Shown piece after piece: positions 8,737 to 17,922 of a stretch of 52,274 nt of DNA (positions are counted from its first letter, which is position 1; each line of letters opens with the position of its first letter). This stretch comes from a virus: the IMG/VR virus record IMGVR_UViG_3300047373_000845, positions 1 through 52,274 of that record. The stretch is one strand, 5' to 3'. Under the pieces are notes generated by a model, which worked only from the letters and a program-made list of their open reading frames with translations, was not told the DNA's origin and did not search any database. The position numbers were made by a program, and so were the translations under genes.

Positions 8737-9701
8737 TACTTGCCGCTATACTTACTCCAGTCTTCATCAAATCTTAATTCCCAATCAGACCTATGCTCTT
8801 TTTTATAATTATTTAAGTCGGCAGTAGTATCTCTAACAAAACCATGAGCAGTACATAATATCTTATCCTTTACAGATATGTTAGTAATGTGATTTTTCTC
8901 TACAACAATGGCTGTTTTTATTGCAAAAGAAACATTAACACCTTCTTTGGTAGCGTAAACCTTGGTGGAATTAGAAAGTATGCCTCCCATTCTAACAATC
9001 AAACTAGCTGCCTTAGTAATTCCCTTTCCTCCATAAGGAGTTAAAGTGTTTGCAATAGTTCCTTCATATGCATGATTTACAATTAGTAAACTTGCGCTAT
9101 AAGGAAAGTCGGCACGTTTTGTTGCAGAAATTTGTTTTTCAATAACTCTATGTATTTGTTGAGTTAACACTTTTGCAGTTTTCATAATAGCCCCATCTGC
9201 CTCTTTTTCAATAGCTTCTCTCTCTGCTTTACTAACTACATTTCCAATTGAATCTATAATTACCAAAATGTCGGTAGGTAAATTACCTTCTCTTTGGTCT
9301 TTTAATCTATCTCTAACGAACTTTGTAATATCTTCAACTTCTTCAATAGAATCTACATAAAGCATGTCTTCTTGAGATATACCCATTTCTAGAGCATGTC
9401 CCCAATTAAACTTCTTTTCTGTATTTATGAATATTGGTAAAATATCATTATCAATAGCGCCTTTAGCTGCCTCAAGAGCTAAGGTAGATTTTCCAGAATC
9501 AGGATGTCCATAAACCATAGTGACACCATACATAGGTATTCCTGGCAATTGTGTCGTATCTTGATAGGCTCTTCCTAAAGGAATCCATTCATCCTCTTTG
9601 TATATAACCTCTTCTATATCTAACTTTTGTCTATAATCAGTTATAGAAAATGTTTTTTTTGATTTTACTTTTGGTGTATCTTCTGATTTTGATTTTGCCA
9701 T
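8736..9701 (-). CDS. uvsX: RecA/UvsX-like recombinase
   Basis: This 321-residue strand-exchange ATPase acts in recombination-dependent replication and break repair. Walker A is GHPDSGKST (65-73), the catalytic Glu lies in NTEKKF near residue 95, and Walker B is ILVIIDS with Asp150. The N-terminus is Lys-rich. The length is close to T4 UvsX and a little shorter than bacterial RecA, because the RecA C-terminal domain is reduced. It lies between the gp32-like SSB gene (19 bases upstream) and the FEN gene (one-base overlap), forming a compact recombination and replication operon. Confidence 0.95.
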   Translation of the reverse strand: MAKSKSEDTPKVKSKKTFSITDYRQKLDIEEVIYKEDEWIPLGRAYQDTTQLPGIPMYGVTMVYGHPDSGKSTLALEAAKGAIDNDILPIFINTEKKFNWGHALEMGISQEDMLYVDSIEEVEDITKFVRDRLKDQREGNLPTDILVIIDSIGNVVSKAEREAIEKEADGAIMKTAKVLTQQIHRVIEKQISATKRADFPYSASLLIVNHAYEGTIANTLTPYGGKGITKAASLIVRMGGILSNSTKVYATKEGVNVSFAIKTAIVVEKNHITNISVKDKILCTAHGFVRDTTADLNNYKKEHRSDWELRFDEDWSKYSGK

Positions 9702-9720
9702 TTTATTATTTTTTTATTTA

Positions 9721-10491
9721 TTAATTATTCGTATTATCTGTAGAACTTGGTGCTATAGTTGACTTGTCCAATATTTTTTTAATAGCATCATAAGGAAGTT
9801 CTATAAAAACTTCATTAATAGGTTTTACTAAACTTCTAAGTGTATTTGTTTTTTCCTCATCTGGAAGCCCATGATGGTCTACCATTAGTGGCGACTTAAC
9901 GGGTACTGGCATTAGATTTGCAGTGTCAGAATCAATAGGAAAAGTTATATTTATATCGTTACCTTGGGACACATGAGATATATCTCCATAGTATTTGTTT
10001 TTATAAAATCCTGCAATAGAATTTAGCACAGTCTTAGAGAATCCCCACCATTTTGGACCTTCATGCTCTTTGCCTCTTATTACTACTGGCAAAAAGTGTC
10101 TGGTTTTAGCCATTTTCTTCTTTTTATCATCACTGTCTGGCTGTGCACTCAAATGCTCACAAATGGGACAAGGCCTACCGTACATTGATGGACAAACAAC
10201 CATTTTTGATGTACCAACATTCCAGTGAAAATCAATTTTTTGATATGCTTTACCTTCTAGTGGCGGAACTATTCTCAACTCCTCTCCTTCTTCTGGTAGT
10301 TTTCCTTTTTTGGGATTGTAAGTAACTTCTTTTAAATCTACTTTTACTCGATTACTTTTGTCATTAAATGAGTTTGCTTCCTCTACATCATTTAAAAACT
10401 GCTCAACATTCATGCCTTGACTTACATGTTGACTCTTTTGATTAGTTCCCCCAAATTCTTCATTTGAGGGAACAGTGTTTCCTTCGTTCAT
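9721..10491 (-). CDS. Single-stranded DNA-binding protein, T4 gp32-like
   Basis: This 256-residue protein coats single-stranded DNA and coordinates replication and recombination. The best evidence is a zinc site arranged as in gp32: His89, Cys100, Cys108 and Cys111 (the last three in CPSMYGRPCPIC), close to the His-Cys-Cys-Cys ligand order of T4 gp32. A basic stretch (KKKKMAK) and aromatic residues (KWWGF) follow and would contact DNA. The tail is short and Asn/Asp/Ser-rich. It opens the ssb-uvsX-FEN operon after a leader of more than 150 bases, which is room for autoregulation like that of T4 gene 32. Confidence 0.88.
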   Translation of the reverse strand: MNEGNTVPSNEEFGGTNQKSQHVSQGMNVEQFLNDVEEANSFNDKSNRVKVDLKEVTYNPKKGKLPEEGEELRIVPPLEGKAYQKIDFHWNVGTSKMVVCPSMYGRPCPICEHLSAQPDSDDKKKKMAKTRHFLPVVIRGKEHEGPKWWGFSKTVLNSIAGFYKNKYYGDISHVSQGNDINITFPIDSDTANLMPVPVKSPLMVDHHGLPDEEKTNTLRSLVKPINEVFIELPYDAIKKILDKSTIAPSSTDNTNN

Positions 10492-10668
10492 TTTTCTCTT
10501 TTTAAAGTTTTAATCAGTCTAAATCGCTATCTTAAGCTTGTTGGTGACTGTGTAAATAACTCTCTATTTTTAGAGTTCAATTATAAATAGAAATATTTTT
10601 TAATTTCTTAAACAAAGAAACATAAAAGAAGATTAATATGCAAGATATTTTAAAATAAAATGAAACCA
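10492..10668 (-). other. Long untranslated leader before the SSB gene
   Basis: This 177-base non-coding stretch separates the family A polymerase unit from the SSB gene. It holds a small hairpin, AACTCT (10558-10563) with AGAGTT (10572-10577). I found no TAnnTTTG box with a properly spaced -33 element and no short gene. In T4 the gene 32 leader binds gp32 itself, so this is a reasonable place to look for autoregulation. Confidence 0.5.
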
Positions 10669-10700
10669 CTTTTCAACAAAAATATTATAGTGTTGAAAAG
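10669..10700 (-). terminator. Hairpin terminator after the family A polymerase
   Basis: CTTTTCAACA (10669-10678) and TGTTGAAAAG (10691-10700) form a perfect 10-bp stem beginning six bases after the polymerase stop codon. The downstream T tract on the minus strand is interrupted, so termination may be partial. Confidence 0.62.
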
Positions 10701-10705
10701 TATAA

Positions 10706-12337
10706 CTATATACACTCCATATAATTTTTACCCGATGAAAACTCAACATCAAAAACCATATCATTATACTTGGATAATATATTTGTTATTTCATCAATTG
10801 AACTCATATCTTCTGGGTGTATGTCCATAACAAAAGAATCATGAACTTGAAACATAAAAGAAGATTTACTATTTTTAAGCCATGATTTTAACTCTCGAAT
10901 TTTATCAACAACTATTTCAGTGGCAGTAGATTGAACATAATTATTAAAAGCTGCATAAGACTTATTGGGCTTAATTAAAGTTCCAAAAGGATTTATTATG
11001 TATCCCAACTCTTTATATACACTGTTTATATATTCTGATGTTGTTAATATTGGAGATAAAAATAATTTTACATTACTTAAACACTCATCTACATCAACGC
11101 TTTCTATTTGTGATATTATATTTTTAACTAATTTATCTCCTCCACCATACAGAATAGCATGATTTACATCTTTTGCTACTTTTCTATGAATTTTAGTAAT
11201 TTCCACATCTAAAAACATTGATTTTGCAGCATTATAATGTAAATCAGAATTCATGTTTTTTAATATAAAATCCTCATCTCTAGACAAATACATAGAAAGC
11301 CTAGTTTCAAAAGACTTATAATCAAAAACTATAATAGTACCATTTTCGTATCTAGATATTATTTGATTTCTTATAACACTGTCTTTGGGTAGCATTTGTG
11401 GGTTAAAAGAATCAACACAATTTATCCTACCCGTTATAGTTCTTTTGTCAGAATATCTAAGCATTAAATATTTTTTGCCGTTTTCCCAAGTGCTTCTAAC
11501 ACCATTTGGAACCTTAAAGTTAGGCTCAAAATATATTTTATTAGTAGATAGCCATGAAGTTACTTTATCTTTTACGGTCTGTCTCATGCAAGAGTTTAAC
11601 TCATCTTTTGTGACTTCGTGATTATCTCTTATTATTTTCATTAAAATAGGTATATTTCTATACATGTTTCTTCCCAAAAACATTCTATTAAAATCTTTTG
11701 GCTCTATATAGTGTGAGTATTTAGACCAGAATATATTTTCTGTTGTCATAACATCTCTTATTTGGTCTATATAAACGTATTTAACAGAATTTTGATAACT
11801 GAATAACGTACATTCAATTTTATTAATAAGTCCTGTTAATATTTTTCTAGAATCTTTACCCACATATTCTAAACTAGATATACTTATAGTATAAGTATCT
11901 GATTCATTTTGAATATAGCACACATTTTTGTGAAAATATATAAAAGACCTTGAATTTTTATTTATATTTTTTAATAGAAAATCTCTTAACTCACCATCTA
12001 CTATAGCATCATACGAAATGGGTTTTTTATGAAAAAATTTTTTTATAGAATACTCTAAAAAAGACTTTATATCAGACTTGTTCTTTTCTTCTTTTTCAGT
12101 TAAACTAAAAGTCCAAAACAAATTATCACTTATTTTACTAGATAAAATAGACTGGTCCGGGTATATTTCTTTAACCTTGTTCCATCCTAAAATTAAAGTT
12201 GGAACTACTGGTTCTAAACTGCTATCTATATTATCTATTATATCTAGGGCAAAATCTCCATAATGAGCATTTATATAATCCAAATCATCTGATGAATAGG
12301 GTAATATTTTACAAATCTTTATCAAATTATGAAGCAT
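10706..12337 (-). CDS. polA: Family A DNA polymerase (divergent, no exonuclease domains seen)
   Basis: This 543-residue polymerase keeps the family A motifs in order: TGR (302-304), motif A FDYKSFETRLS with catalytic Asp339, motif B with Arg385, Lys389 and Tyr397, and motif C QVHDSF with Asp500. Three positions are unusual. His393 stands where E. coli Pol I has Phe762, Ala394 where it has Gly763, and Ser501 where it has Glu883. The first 230 residues show no DEDD proofreading motifs and no 5' nuclease domain; FEN is a separate gene. The phage also encodes a family C polymerase, so this enzyme may act in repair, primer replacement or lesion bypass. A TACATTTG box lies four bases before the ATG. 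Confidence 0.9.
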   Translation of the reverse strand: MLHNLIKICKILPYSSDDLDYINAHYGDFALDIIDNIDSSLEPVVPTLILGWNKVKEIYPDQSILSSKISDNLFWTFSLTEKEEKNKSDIKSFLEYSIKKFFHKKPISYDAIVDGELRDFLLKNINKNSRSFIYFHKNVCYIQNESDTYTISISSLEYVGKDSRKILTGLINKIECTLFSYQNSVKYVYIDQIRDVMTTENIFWSKYSHYIEPKDFNRMFLGRNMYRNIPILMKIIRDNHEVTKDELNSCMRQTVKDKVTSWLSTNKIYFEPNFKVPNGVRSTWENGKKYLMLRYSDKRTITGRINCVDSFNPQMLPKDSVIRNQIISRYENGTIIVFDYKSFETRLSMYLSRDEDFILKNMNSDLHYNAAKSMFLDVEITKIHRKVAKDVNHAILYGGGDKLVKNIISQIESVDVDECLSNVKLFLSPILTTSEYINSVYKELGYIINPFGTLIKPNKSYAAFNNYVQSTATEIVVDKIRELKSWLKNSKSSFMFQVHDSFVMDIHPEDMSSIDEITNILSKYNDMVFDVEFSSGKNYMECI

Positions 12338-12341
12338 GTGA

Positions 12342-12372
12342 CAAATGTATAAATTATTTGTAATATAAAAAA
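12342..12372 (-). promoter_or_regulatory. Candidate -33/-7 promoter of the family A polymerase gene
   Basis: TACATTTG (12342-12349, minus strand) fits TAnnTTTG exactly. The tetramer 19 bases upstream is TTTT instead of TTTG. The ATG follows the box by only four bases, so the transcript would be nearly leaderless. Confidence 0.5.
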
Positions 12373-12475
12373 TTATAAACTTATGGATTTATGTATATTA
12401 TAGTAAAAAAACATTGTTAATAAGTCTTTTATGAACTTATGTCTCTTACTCGTTATCAAATATCTAACTACGCAT

Positions 12476-15400
12476 TTAACCTTTTTCCTTGAGTATAGTC
12501 ACTCCTTGTCCTGCAAAGTTTTTATTAATATACTCAACAAATGCTGGAGCTCTTCCTTGAGCTCTTCTCATTCCTCCTAGTTTGTCATTAGGACTCAACT
12601 TCTTTTTTACTGTAGCAACTGTTTTGCCTGGCCCTGTGTTCAAATGATAATAAAAGAATACTGCGTTTTTTAAATCTGGGAATGTTACACCATTGTCGGG
12701 ACAGCCATAACCCTCCTGTCTAGTGGTATACCCAGTTTTTTTTGTTCCAAATCTTGAAGTCCTTCTTCTACCGTTAAAAAAGCCAACTAAAGCAGCTGTC
12801 GCAACATCTTCTTCTAACAATCTTTCAGGATATCTTATAAGGTCAACTCCTGAGTTTTTGGCAGCCTTTTCATATCCAGATTTAAATGTGATTTGATTAT
12901 ATCCTCTTCCTCTATATTTCCATCCATCACCTTTTCTTGTGTTTCCATAACCATTTGACCTTATACCTACTGGCTTTTGTGTGTAAACAATATTTGCAAT
13001 TTTTTCTTGATATTTGTCTGAATCAGCCTTTTTTGTTTTTGGATTAACAAAACCACCTTTTACAGGGTCATTCTTTTTAAAGTAACTCCAAACTTCTGGC
13101 AGTCTACTGGCGCTATAAAGAAATCCTTCTGACTTTAAATCGAAACTACTTTCTTTACTGCATATAGATAATACAGATGCGATAGCAAAATTACTCGTAA
13201 TACCTTCTTCTACGCATTTTTTTATAATTTTATCTATTCTTCTCTTTTTAGTTTTATTCCTTAAGTATGATGCAACAGTTTTAGAGCCTTTATCAGTACC
13301 AGTAACTGCGTAGTTGCCACCAGTTCCGTCACCAGCGCCACCGCCAGCACCTCCGCCATCGCTAACTGGGTCTTCTGAATTAAGTTTATCTTGTAATTCC
13401 TTTTCTTCTGCAGCTGAAATTCCTGACTTCTTTTCTAAAGGAGCTTCTTTAGCTATTCCTGCAGCATCTTCAAAGTCTTGAAGAGTTATGGGAAGAACTC
13501 CACCATAACTATTTCCTCCATATCTCATTTTTATTCCCGACAAATCTGTAGTCATATCATTGGGAGATATTTTGTGAGTCACTTTAATAATTTGATATAG
13601 ACCAGTAAAAATAGTATGATTTTCTAAAAAGAAAAACTGAAGAGGTGATATTTGAGAATTTCCAATAGTTTCAACCCCAGCCTTGTAACTTCTTCCTTCA
13701 AAAACAGAAAGCAAACTACAGTCAGTGGTTACGGTTTTGTTTTTGTTGTCATTATCTACAATTGCTTGCAAATTAACTATACTTTCAGCTGTAACCTTAT
13801 TTTCATCAGTGCTAACTTGTACATTTTTAATGATTTTATTTGTAGGGTCTCCAAATGCCACAGGAAAAGCTTGAACTTCAAAGGTTCTTAAATCTTTTAC
13901 AGCAGACTGCTTTTTGTTCGTATCATTACCCACTAAAGTTCTACTTTCTGGTGTTGGTTGGAACATAACTTGGAAAAAATTACCTATTCTTGGACCCATC
14001 ATTTCATGTGGCTTAAAAATGTCAGTCACTTTATCATACCTTGCATTTCCACATATAGGGAAAAACATAAAGTTATTTTTGGTACACAATTGCTGAAACA
14101 TATTTAATGTAGTAGTATTTGCTTTTGCCGAATAAAGTGGAGCTAAACTAATTAATGCATCTTTCACTTTAACTTTACTAGCCCCAACAGCTTGAAGGGG
14201 ATAATCATACCTAAAGCCTCCGCCAAGAACACTTCCATTATTTCTTTCTCTAGAAGAGGGGGTTATAGAGGCAGGAACTTGTCTTCCATAAACTTTCTGC
14301 ATTTCCTCTGCTACATTCGGAGTTAGAGTTGCTGGTTCTCCTGGTTGATTTATTCTGCTTCCATCACTTTTTCCACCCAATATTTGCCACTGATGAAAAA
14401 GAGTGTGCATTTGTTTATATATCAAATCTTCATGCTCTCCAGCCTTGCCTAATATTTGTCCAAAAACTTTATCTACTTCATCTTGTATTTTTTGTATTTT
14501 AGGCAACAATCCTAAAGCTAACTTTCTCAAAAATACTAAAGACATCTGAGAATAATCACCCTCATCGTTAAATGCACTAATTGGATTGTTTTTATTTCGA
14601 GTAGAGCCATATGGAGCTCTGTTTTCCTTTACCATCAAACCTCCCGCAATTGGGGTAAATGATTGGTTTGTTTCACCCCTTGATGGATATTGAGCATATG
14701 GAGCTATAACTACTGGTTTGTCTTCTATATTACGATAATTACCTTGTGCTGCTCCATTGATGGCTGTAGTTTCTGTTGTTGGTCCGAAATATTGTCGCCA
14801 TGCAAAAGTTTGAGGATTAAAATATTCTCTTACTGCGGTTCTAGTGTCTACATTACTTGCCTTTTTGTAATCATAAAATGTATACCTTATCTTATCGCCT
14901 GCAAATTCTGAAGAATCTCCCCAAATCATCCCAGGACCTCCACCAGTATATCCGTATAATCTTTTGTTAAAGAAAAGCATAAATGTATTATCTGTTTTGG
15001 AACCATCTGGCTCTTGTGGGTCTTTTGGCACCCTTGCTGAATCTAAAGTTATTATTTTAGCCACTTCATCCTCTACGGGTTCATTATCGCTTTGCTCATC
15101 TTCTTCTTCATCGCCTGTTGCTGTTGGTACAAGTCCCGGATTTTCTAATGCACCACCAACTCTTGAAACATCTCCAGAATCACTAAAAACAACATATTCT
15201 GTAAAATTACCTTCGTCTTGGGAGCCGTATGGAGAATCTCCTGAGGGCGCAGTATGAGCAAACACAACACCACCCATCCCTACCCATGAACCTAGGCTAG
15301 TCTTAAAATCCATACCATTACCCCAAGTGGGAGACACATAAGTTTTTCTAGTTACTCCATCTTCACCTTTTTCACCATTTTTTTGTTTTGTAGTTTGTCC

Positions 15401-17518
15401 AAAAAATGCTTTTTCAGGGCCAATTAAATTTCCAAAAATTTCCTCATATGTATACATTACAACACCTGCATTTGTCAATTCTGTACCAAGAGCGTTGGTT
15501 CTATTCATTACATTATTTTTGTTATCATAGAATGAACCTAATTTACCTTTCATAGAAGAATATGTAATGACTCTTAAATCTGGGAAATCGTCTCTTAAAA
15601 AGTTTATAATTTTTTTAGCTTGAGCTGATGTGGCCAAAGCGGCTAATCCAGGGTTGATTACAATGCCTCGTCTCATAATTCCACCAGAGCCAAAATTCCA
15701 CATACGTGTAGCATCAAGGTCGGCGTCTGGCCTTTGTATCCAACCTCTTATTGCTATGCAAAATTCTTTTAACTTCTGCAAGCCTTCAGTGTCTAATTGA
15801 GCCAAAACAACGTCTGTAATGTTAGCCAAATCTGAACTGGCTAAACTTCTTACTTTATCATAATCTTGATTTTTCTTATAATCTCCAAAATAAAAACGAG
15901 TATTACCATTTGGCTCTAAATTACCAGGTAATGCAGGATTGAAGCTCTGAGTTAAAAAACCAGCTATACCTGCTCTTTTAACCATTATAGAAGCTATCAT
16001 AGACCAATCATTTTGTCCTAAATAAGGATTGTCAGTGCCTATTTCCATATTATTTATAATATGTTTTATAGTTTTGTCAGCACCCGTATCAGCCTCCTTT
16101 TGCAAAGCCCTATTTTCTGCAATACCAAAACTTATAGCTGTAATAAAATCATTAACAAACTTTTTTTCAAAATCTTCAGTACCCAAGCCTTTTGCTGGTA
16201 TTTGGTTTCCCAAATCTTTTGTTCCATCTTTTGGCTTATCAAATATCATAGGATAATATCTTCCTATGGTTTTATTTTCTTCTGCTTTATTTCTCTCTTC
16301 AACATTATTAAGATAACCTTGCTCTCCTGCGTCTATTATATACCCCATTATATAAGCGGTATCTCTAGCAATTCTACTAAACACTTCAGAAATAGTCAAC
16401 TTTTTCAACTCGCTCTTGTTTTCTTTATATAGATTAGCTTTTATTGCATTTTCTATTATTTCTAAATTCGAATCTATTATAGGATTAAGCTTTTTAGCTC
16501 CTGTTTTTAACTTTTCTATATCAGCATTGCTTACATTTGAGCCAAATTTTGGTGTCTTGACGTTAGACACTCCTGGTGTTGAGGCAATTTTAACTTTCCA
16601 ATTTTCTATATTACGTAAACTAGGACTTAAATTTTTCAATGCAGGAAGTAATATTTCGTCATCTTCTTTGTAAGCATTATCTTTAGGTTTGGTAAGTGTT
16701 ATAGGTACAAAATCAGGTATTTCACCTCTACCAGGTATTTTACTTGATATTATATTTTCTCCTCCATCTTTATTAAATGATAGCTCTCCACTCACAACAC
16801 CTTGTATTGGGTCTCTTTTAGCTAGTTGTAATTTGGCAACTATTTCATCGTATTCTTTGGTTAAATTTGAAGTCTCAACCTCTATTGTCTTACCAATGTA
16901 CATCAAATCAATAATACTTTCTGTTGCTTCTATATAAGTTTTACTATCCTTTCCTATTGTAGGGTCTAACCTATCGGCTCTCAATTTTTTAGCAGCATAC
17001 AAATATAAAAAAGGTATATCCGCAAACATACCCCATTGATTAGGTACAAAAGTTGCCTTTATAGTATAGCTTCCATCATCAGAATTGTATTGAGTAGATG
17101 TGGTTTTCATATTTAGTAACCATGTAACAGGAGCTCCCAAATATCCTTTAAATGTAAATACAAACTTAGGTGGAGGCCACTGAAAAAGAGCAGCATAATT
17201 AACTCCATCAGCATCCACGTCATACGTTTCTCCAAAAACTGTTTTTCCAAACAAGTCCTTAAACTCTACTTCCACAATAGGCTGAAGAGATGTATTTGTT
17301 TCAATTTTTACATTAGTAATTCCAAAGCCTATCTGCCTTCTAAAAAAACCAGTTTTAAAAGTGGGCAATCCTGTAAAGTCTTCAACTTGACTTATAAATC
17401 CAGTATCTGGGTCTGTTACTACAGCACCCTCATTACTTATGGTTGACAGTCGAACATCTAAATATAAATCTCTCTCATCAAACTGTAAATCAGCTATATT
17501 TTCTGGAATTACTGGCAT
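12476..17518 (-). CDS. Giant baseplate hub / tail lysin with C-terminal GH19-type lysozyme domain
   Basis: This 1680-residue protein probably forms the central hub and needle region that breaks the cell wall during injection. The N-terminal and central parts look like baseplate beta-structure (FGKTVFGETYDV, FTFKGYLGAPVTW). A segment near 1130-1350 (NTTTLNMFQQLCTKNNFMF, QIIKVTHKIS) resembles hub domains. A glycine-rich linker near 1385-1402 leads to a GH19 chitinase/lysozyme-like domain (about 1426-1680). This carries a likely catalytic Glu in SKESSF, the GH19-like signature GDGWKYRGRGYNQITF, and a C-terminal EYINKNF. It follows the gp53-like gene by nine bases, a common baseplate neighbour. 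T4 also places its tail lysozyme in the hub, but as the separate protein gp5. Confidence 0.82.
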   Translation of the reverse strand: MPVIPENIADLQFDERDLYLDVRLSTISNEGAVVTDPDTGFISQVEDFTGLPTFKTGFFRRQIGFGITNVKIETNTSLQPIVEVEFKDLFGKTVFGETYDVDADGVNYAALFQWPPPKFVFTFKGYLGAPVTWLLNMKTTSTQYNSDDGSYTIKATFVPNQWGMFADIPFLYLYAAKKLRADRLDPTIGKDSKTYIEATESIIDLMYIGKTIEVETSNLTKEYDEIVAKLQLAKRDPIQGVVSGELSFNKDGGENIISSKIPGRGEIPDFVPITLTKPKDNAYKEDDEILLPALKNLSPSLRNIENWKVKIASTPGVSNVKTPKFGSNVSNADIEKLKTGAKKLNPIIDSNLEIIENAIKANLYKENKSELKKLTISEVFSRIARDTAYIMGYIIDAGEQGYLNNVEERNKAEENKTIGRYYPMIFDKPKDGTKDLGNQIPAKGLGTEDFEKKFVNDFITAISFGIAENRALQKEADTGADKTIKHIINNMEIGTDNPYLGQNDWSMIASIMVKRAGIAGFLTQSFNPALPGNLEPNGNTRFYFGDYKKNQDYDKVRSLASSDLANITDVVLAQLDTEGLQKLKEFCIAIRGWIQRPDADLDATRMWNFGSGGIMRRGIVINPGLAALATSAQAKKIINFLRDDFPDLRVITYSSMKGKLGSFYDNKNNVMNRTNALGTELTNAGVVMYTYEEIFGNLIGPEKAFFGQTTKQKNGEKGEDGVTRKTYVSPTWGNGMDFKTSLGSWVGMGGVVFAHTAPSGDSPYGSQDEGNFTEYVVFSDSGDVSRVGGALENPGLVPTATGDEEEDEQSDNEPVEDEVAKIITLDSARVPKDPQEPDGSKTDNTFMLFFNKRLYGYTGGGPGMIWGDSSEFAGDKIRYTFYDYKKASNVDTRTAVREYFNPQTFAWRQYFGPTTETTAINGAAQGNYRNIEDKPVVIAPYAQYPSRGETNQSFTPIAGGLMVKENRAPYGSTRNKNNPISAFNDEGDYSQMSLVFLRKLALGLLPKIQKIQDEVDKVFGQILGKAGEHEDLIYKQMHTLFHQWQILGGKSDGSRINQPGEPATLTPNVAEEMQKVYGRQVPASITPSSRERNNGSVLGGGFRYDYPLQAVGASKVKVKDALISLAPLYSAKANTTTLNMFQQLCTKNNFMFFPICGNARYDKVTDIFKPHEMMGPRIGNFFQVMFQPTPESRTLVGNDTNKKQSAVKDLRTFEVQAFPVAFGDPTNKIIKNVQVSTDENKVTAESIVNLQAIVDNDNKNKTVTTDCSLLSVFEGRSYKAGVETIGNSQISPLQFFFLENHTIFTGLYQIIKVTHKISPNDMTTDLSGIKMRYGGNSYGGVLPITLQDFEDAAGIAKEAPLEKKSGISAAEEKELQDKLNSEDPVSDGGGAGGGAGDGTGGNYAVTGTDKGSKTVASYLRNKTKKRRIDKIIKKCVEEGITSNFAIASVLSICSKESSFDLKSEGFLYSASRLPEVWSYFKKNDPVKGGFVNPKTKKADSDKYQEKIANIVYTQKPVGIRSNGYGNTRKGDGWKYRGRGYNQITFKSGYEKAAKNSGVDLIRYPERLLEEDVATAALVGFFNGRRRTSRFGTKKTGYTTRQEGYGCPDNGVTFPDLKNAVFFYYHLNTGPGKTVATVKKKLSPNDKLGGMRRAQGRAPAFVEYINKNFAGQGVTILKEKG

Positions 17519-17527
17519 TTTATATAT

Positions 17528-17839
17528 TTAGTTTATTGATTTTTTTCTTAGCAACTTACCTTCTACTTCGGTCAAAACCTCTCTTAAGGGCAATGGAATT
17601 CGAATCACCGTTTCCTTGGGAATGTCAAATTCCATATAGTACTCTGGATTTGCCATCAAAATAAGCCACCCATAAGTATCGTCTTCGTAAACTTCTGCAG
17701 ATATTCTGTCTAATCTAGTTTTATCAGAATTATAAACCCTAAAAACATCAGTATCTCTTTCGTTTATTTTTATAGGAGGCATTATCTCTGTGCCTTTTGC
17801 GTTTTTTGTTCTTAACAACTTATATCTATCTCTTCCCAT
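17528..17839 (-). CDS. Baseplate wedge protein, T4 gp53-like
   Basis: This 103-residue protein has the gp53-like pattern of a short LysM-type baseplate protein. An R-L-D-x-I-S core is followed by DDTYGWLILMANPEY and then an I-P-K-x-T-x-I-R-I-P segment. In T4, gp53 helps join the wedges into the baseplate around the hub. The position between the 1323-residue baseplate protein and the hub-lysin gene supports the call. A TATTTATA box lies 17 bases before the ATG. Confidence 0.72.
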   Translation of the reverse strand: MGRDRYKLLRTKNAKGTEIMPPIKINERDTDVFRVYNSDKTRLDRISAEVYEDDTYGWLILMANPEYYMEFDIPKETVIRIPLPLREVLTEVEGKLLRKKSIN

Positions 17840-17856
17840 TATTGTTTAATATATAC

Positions 17857-17864
17857 TATAAATA
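17857..17864 (-). promoter_or_regulatory. TATTTATA box before the gp53-like gene
   Basis: The minus-strand octamer TATTTATA ends 17 bases before the start codon of the wedge gene, in an 83-base non-coding gap. It matches the spacing seen before other virion genes here. Confidence 0.4.
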
Positions 17865-17922
17865 AATATTATTAGTTATTTTTTATACAAAATAAAACAA
17901 AAAAATAAAATGTAAACAGAAG

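Noticed and set aside
10673-10680. TATTTTTG -7-like box in the loop region after the family A polymerase
   Set aside because: It lies within the terminator hairpin and lacks a -33 element at the right distance.
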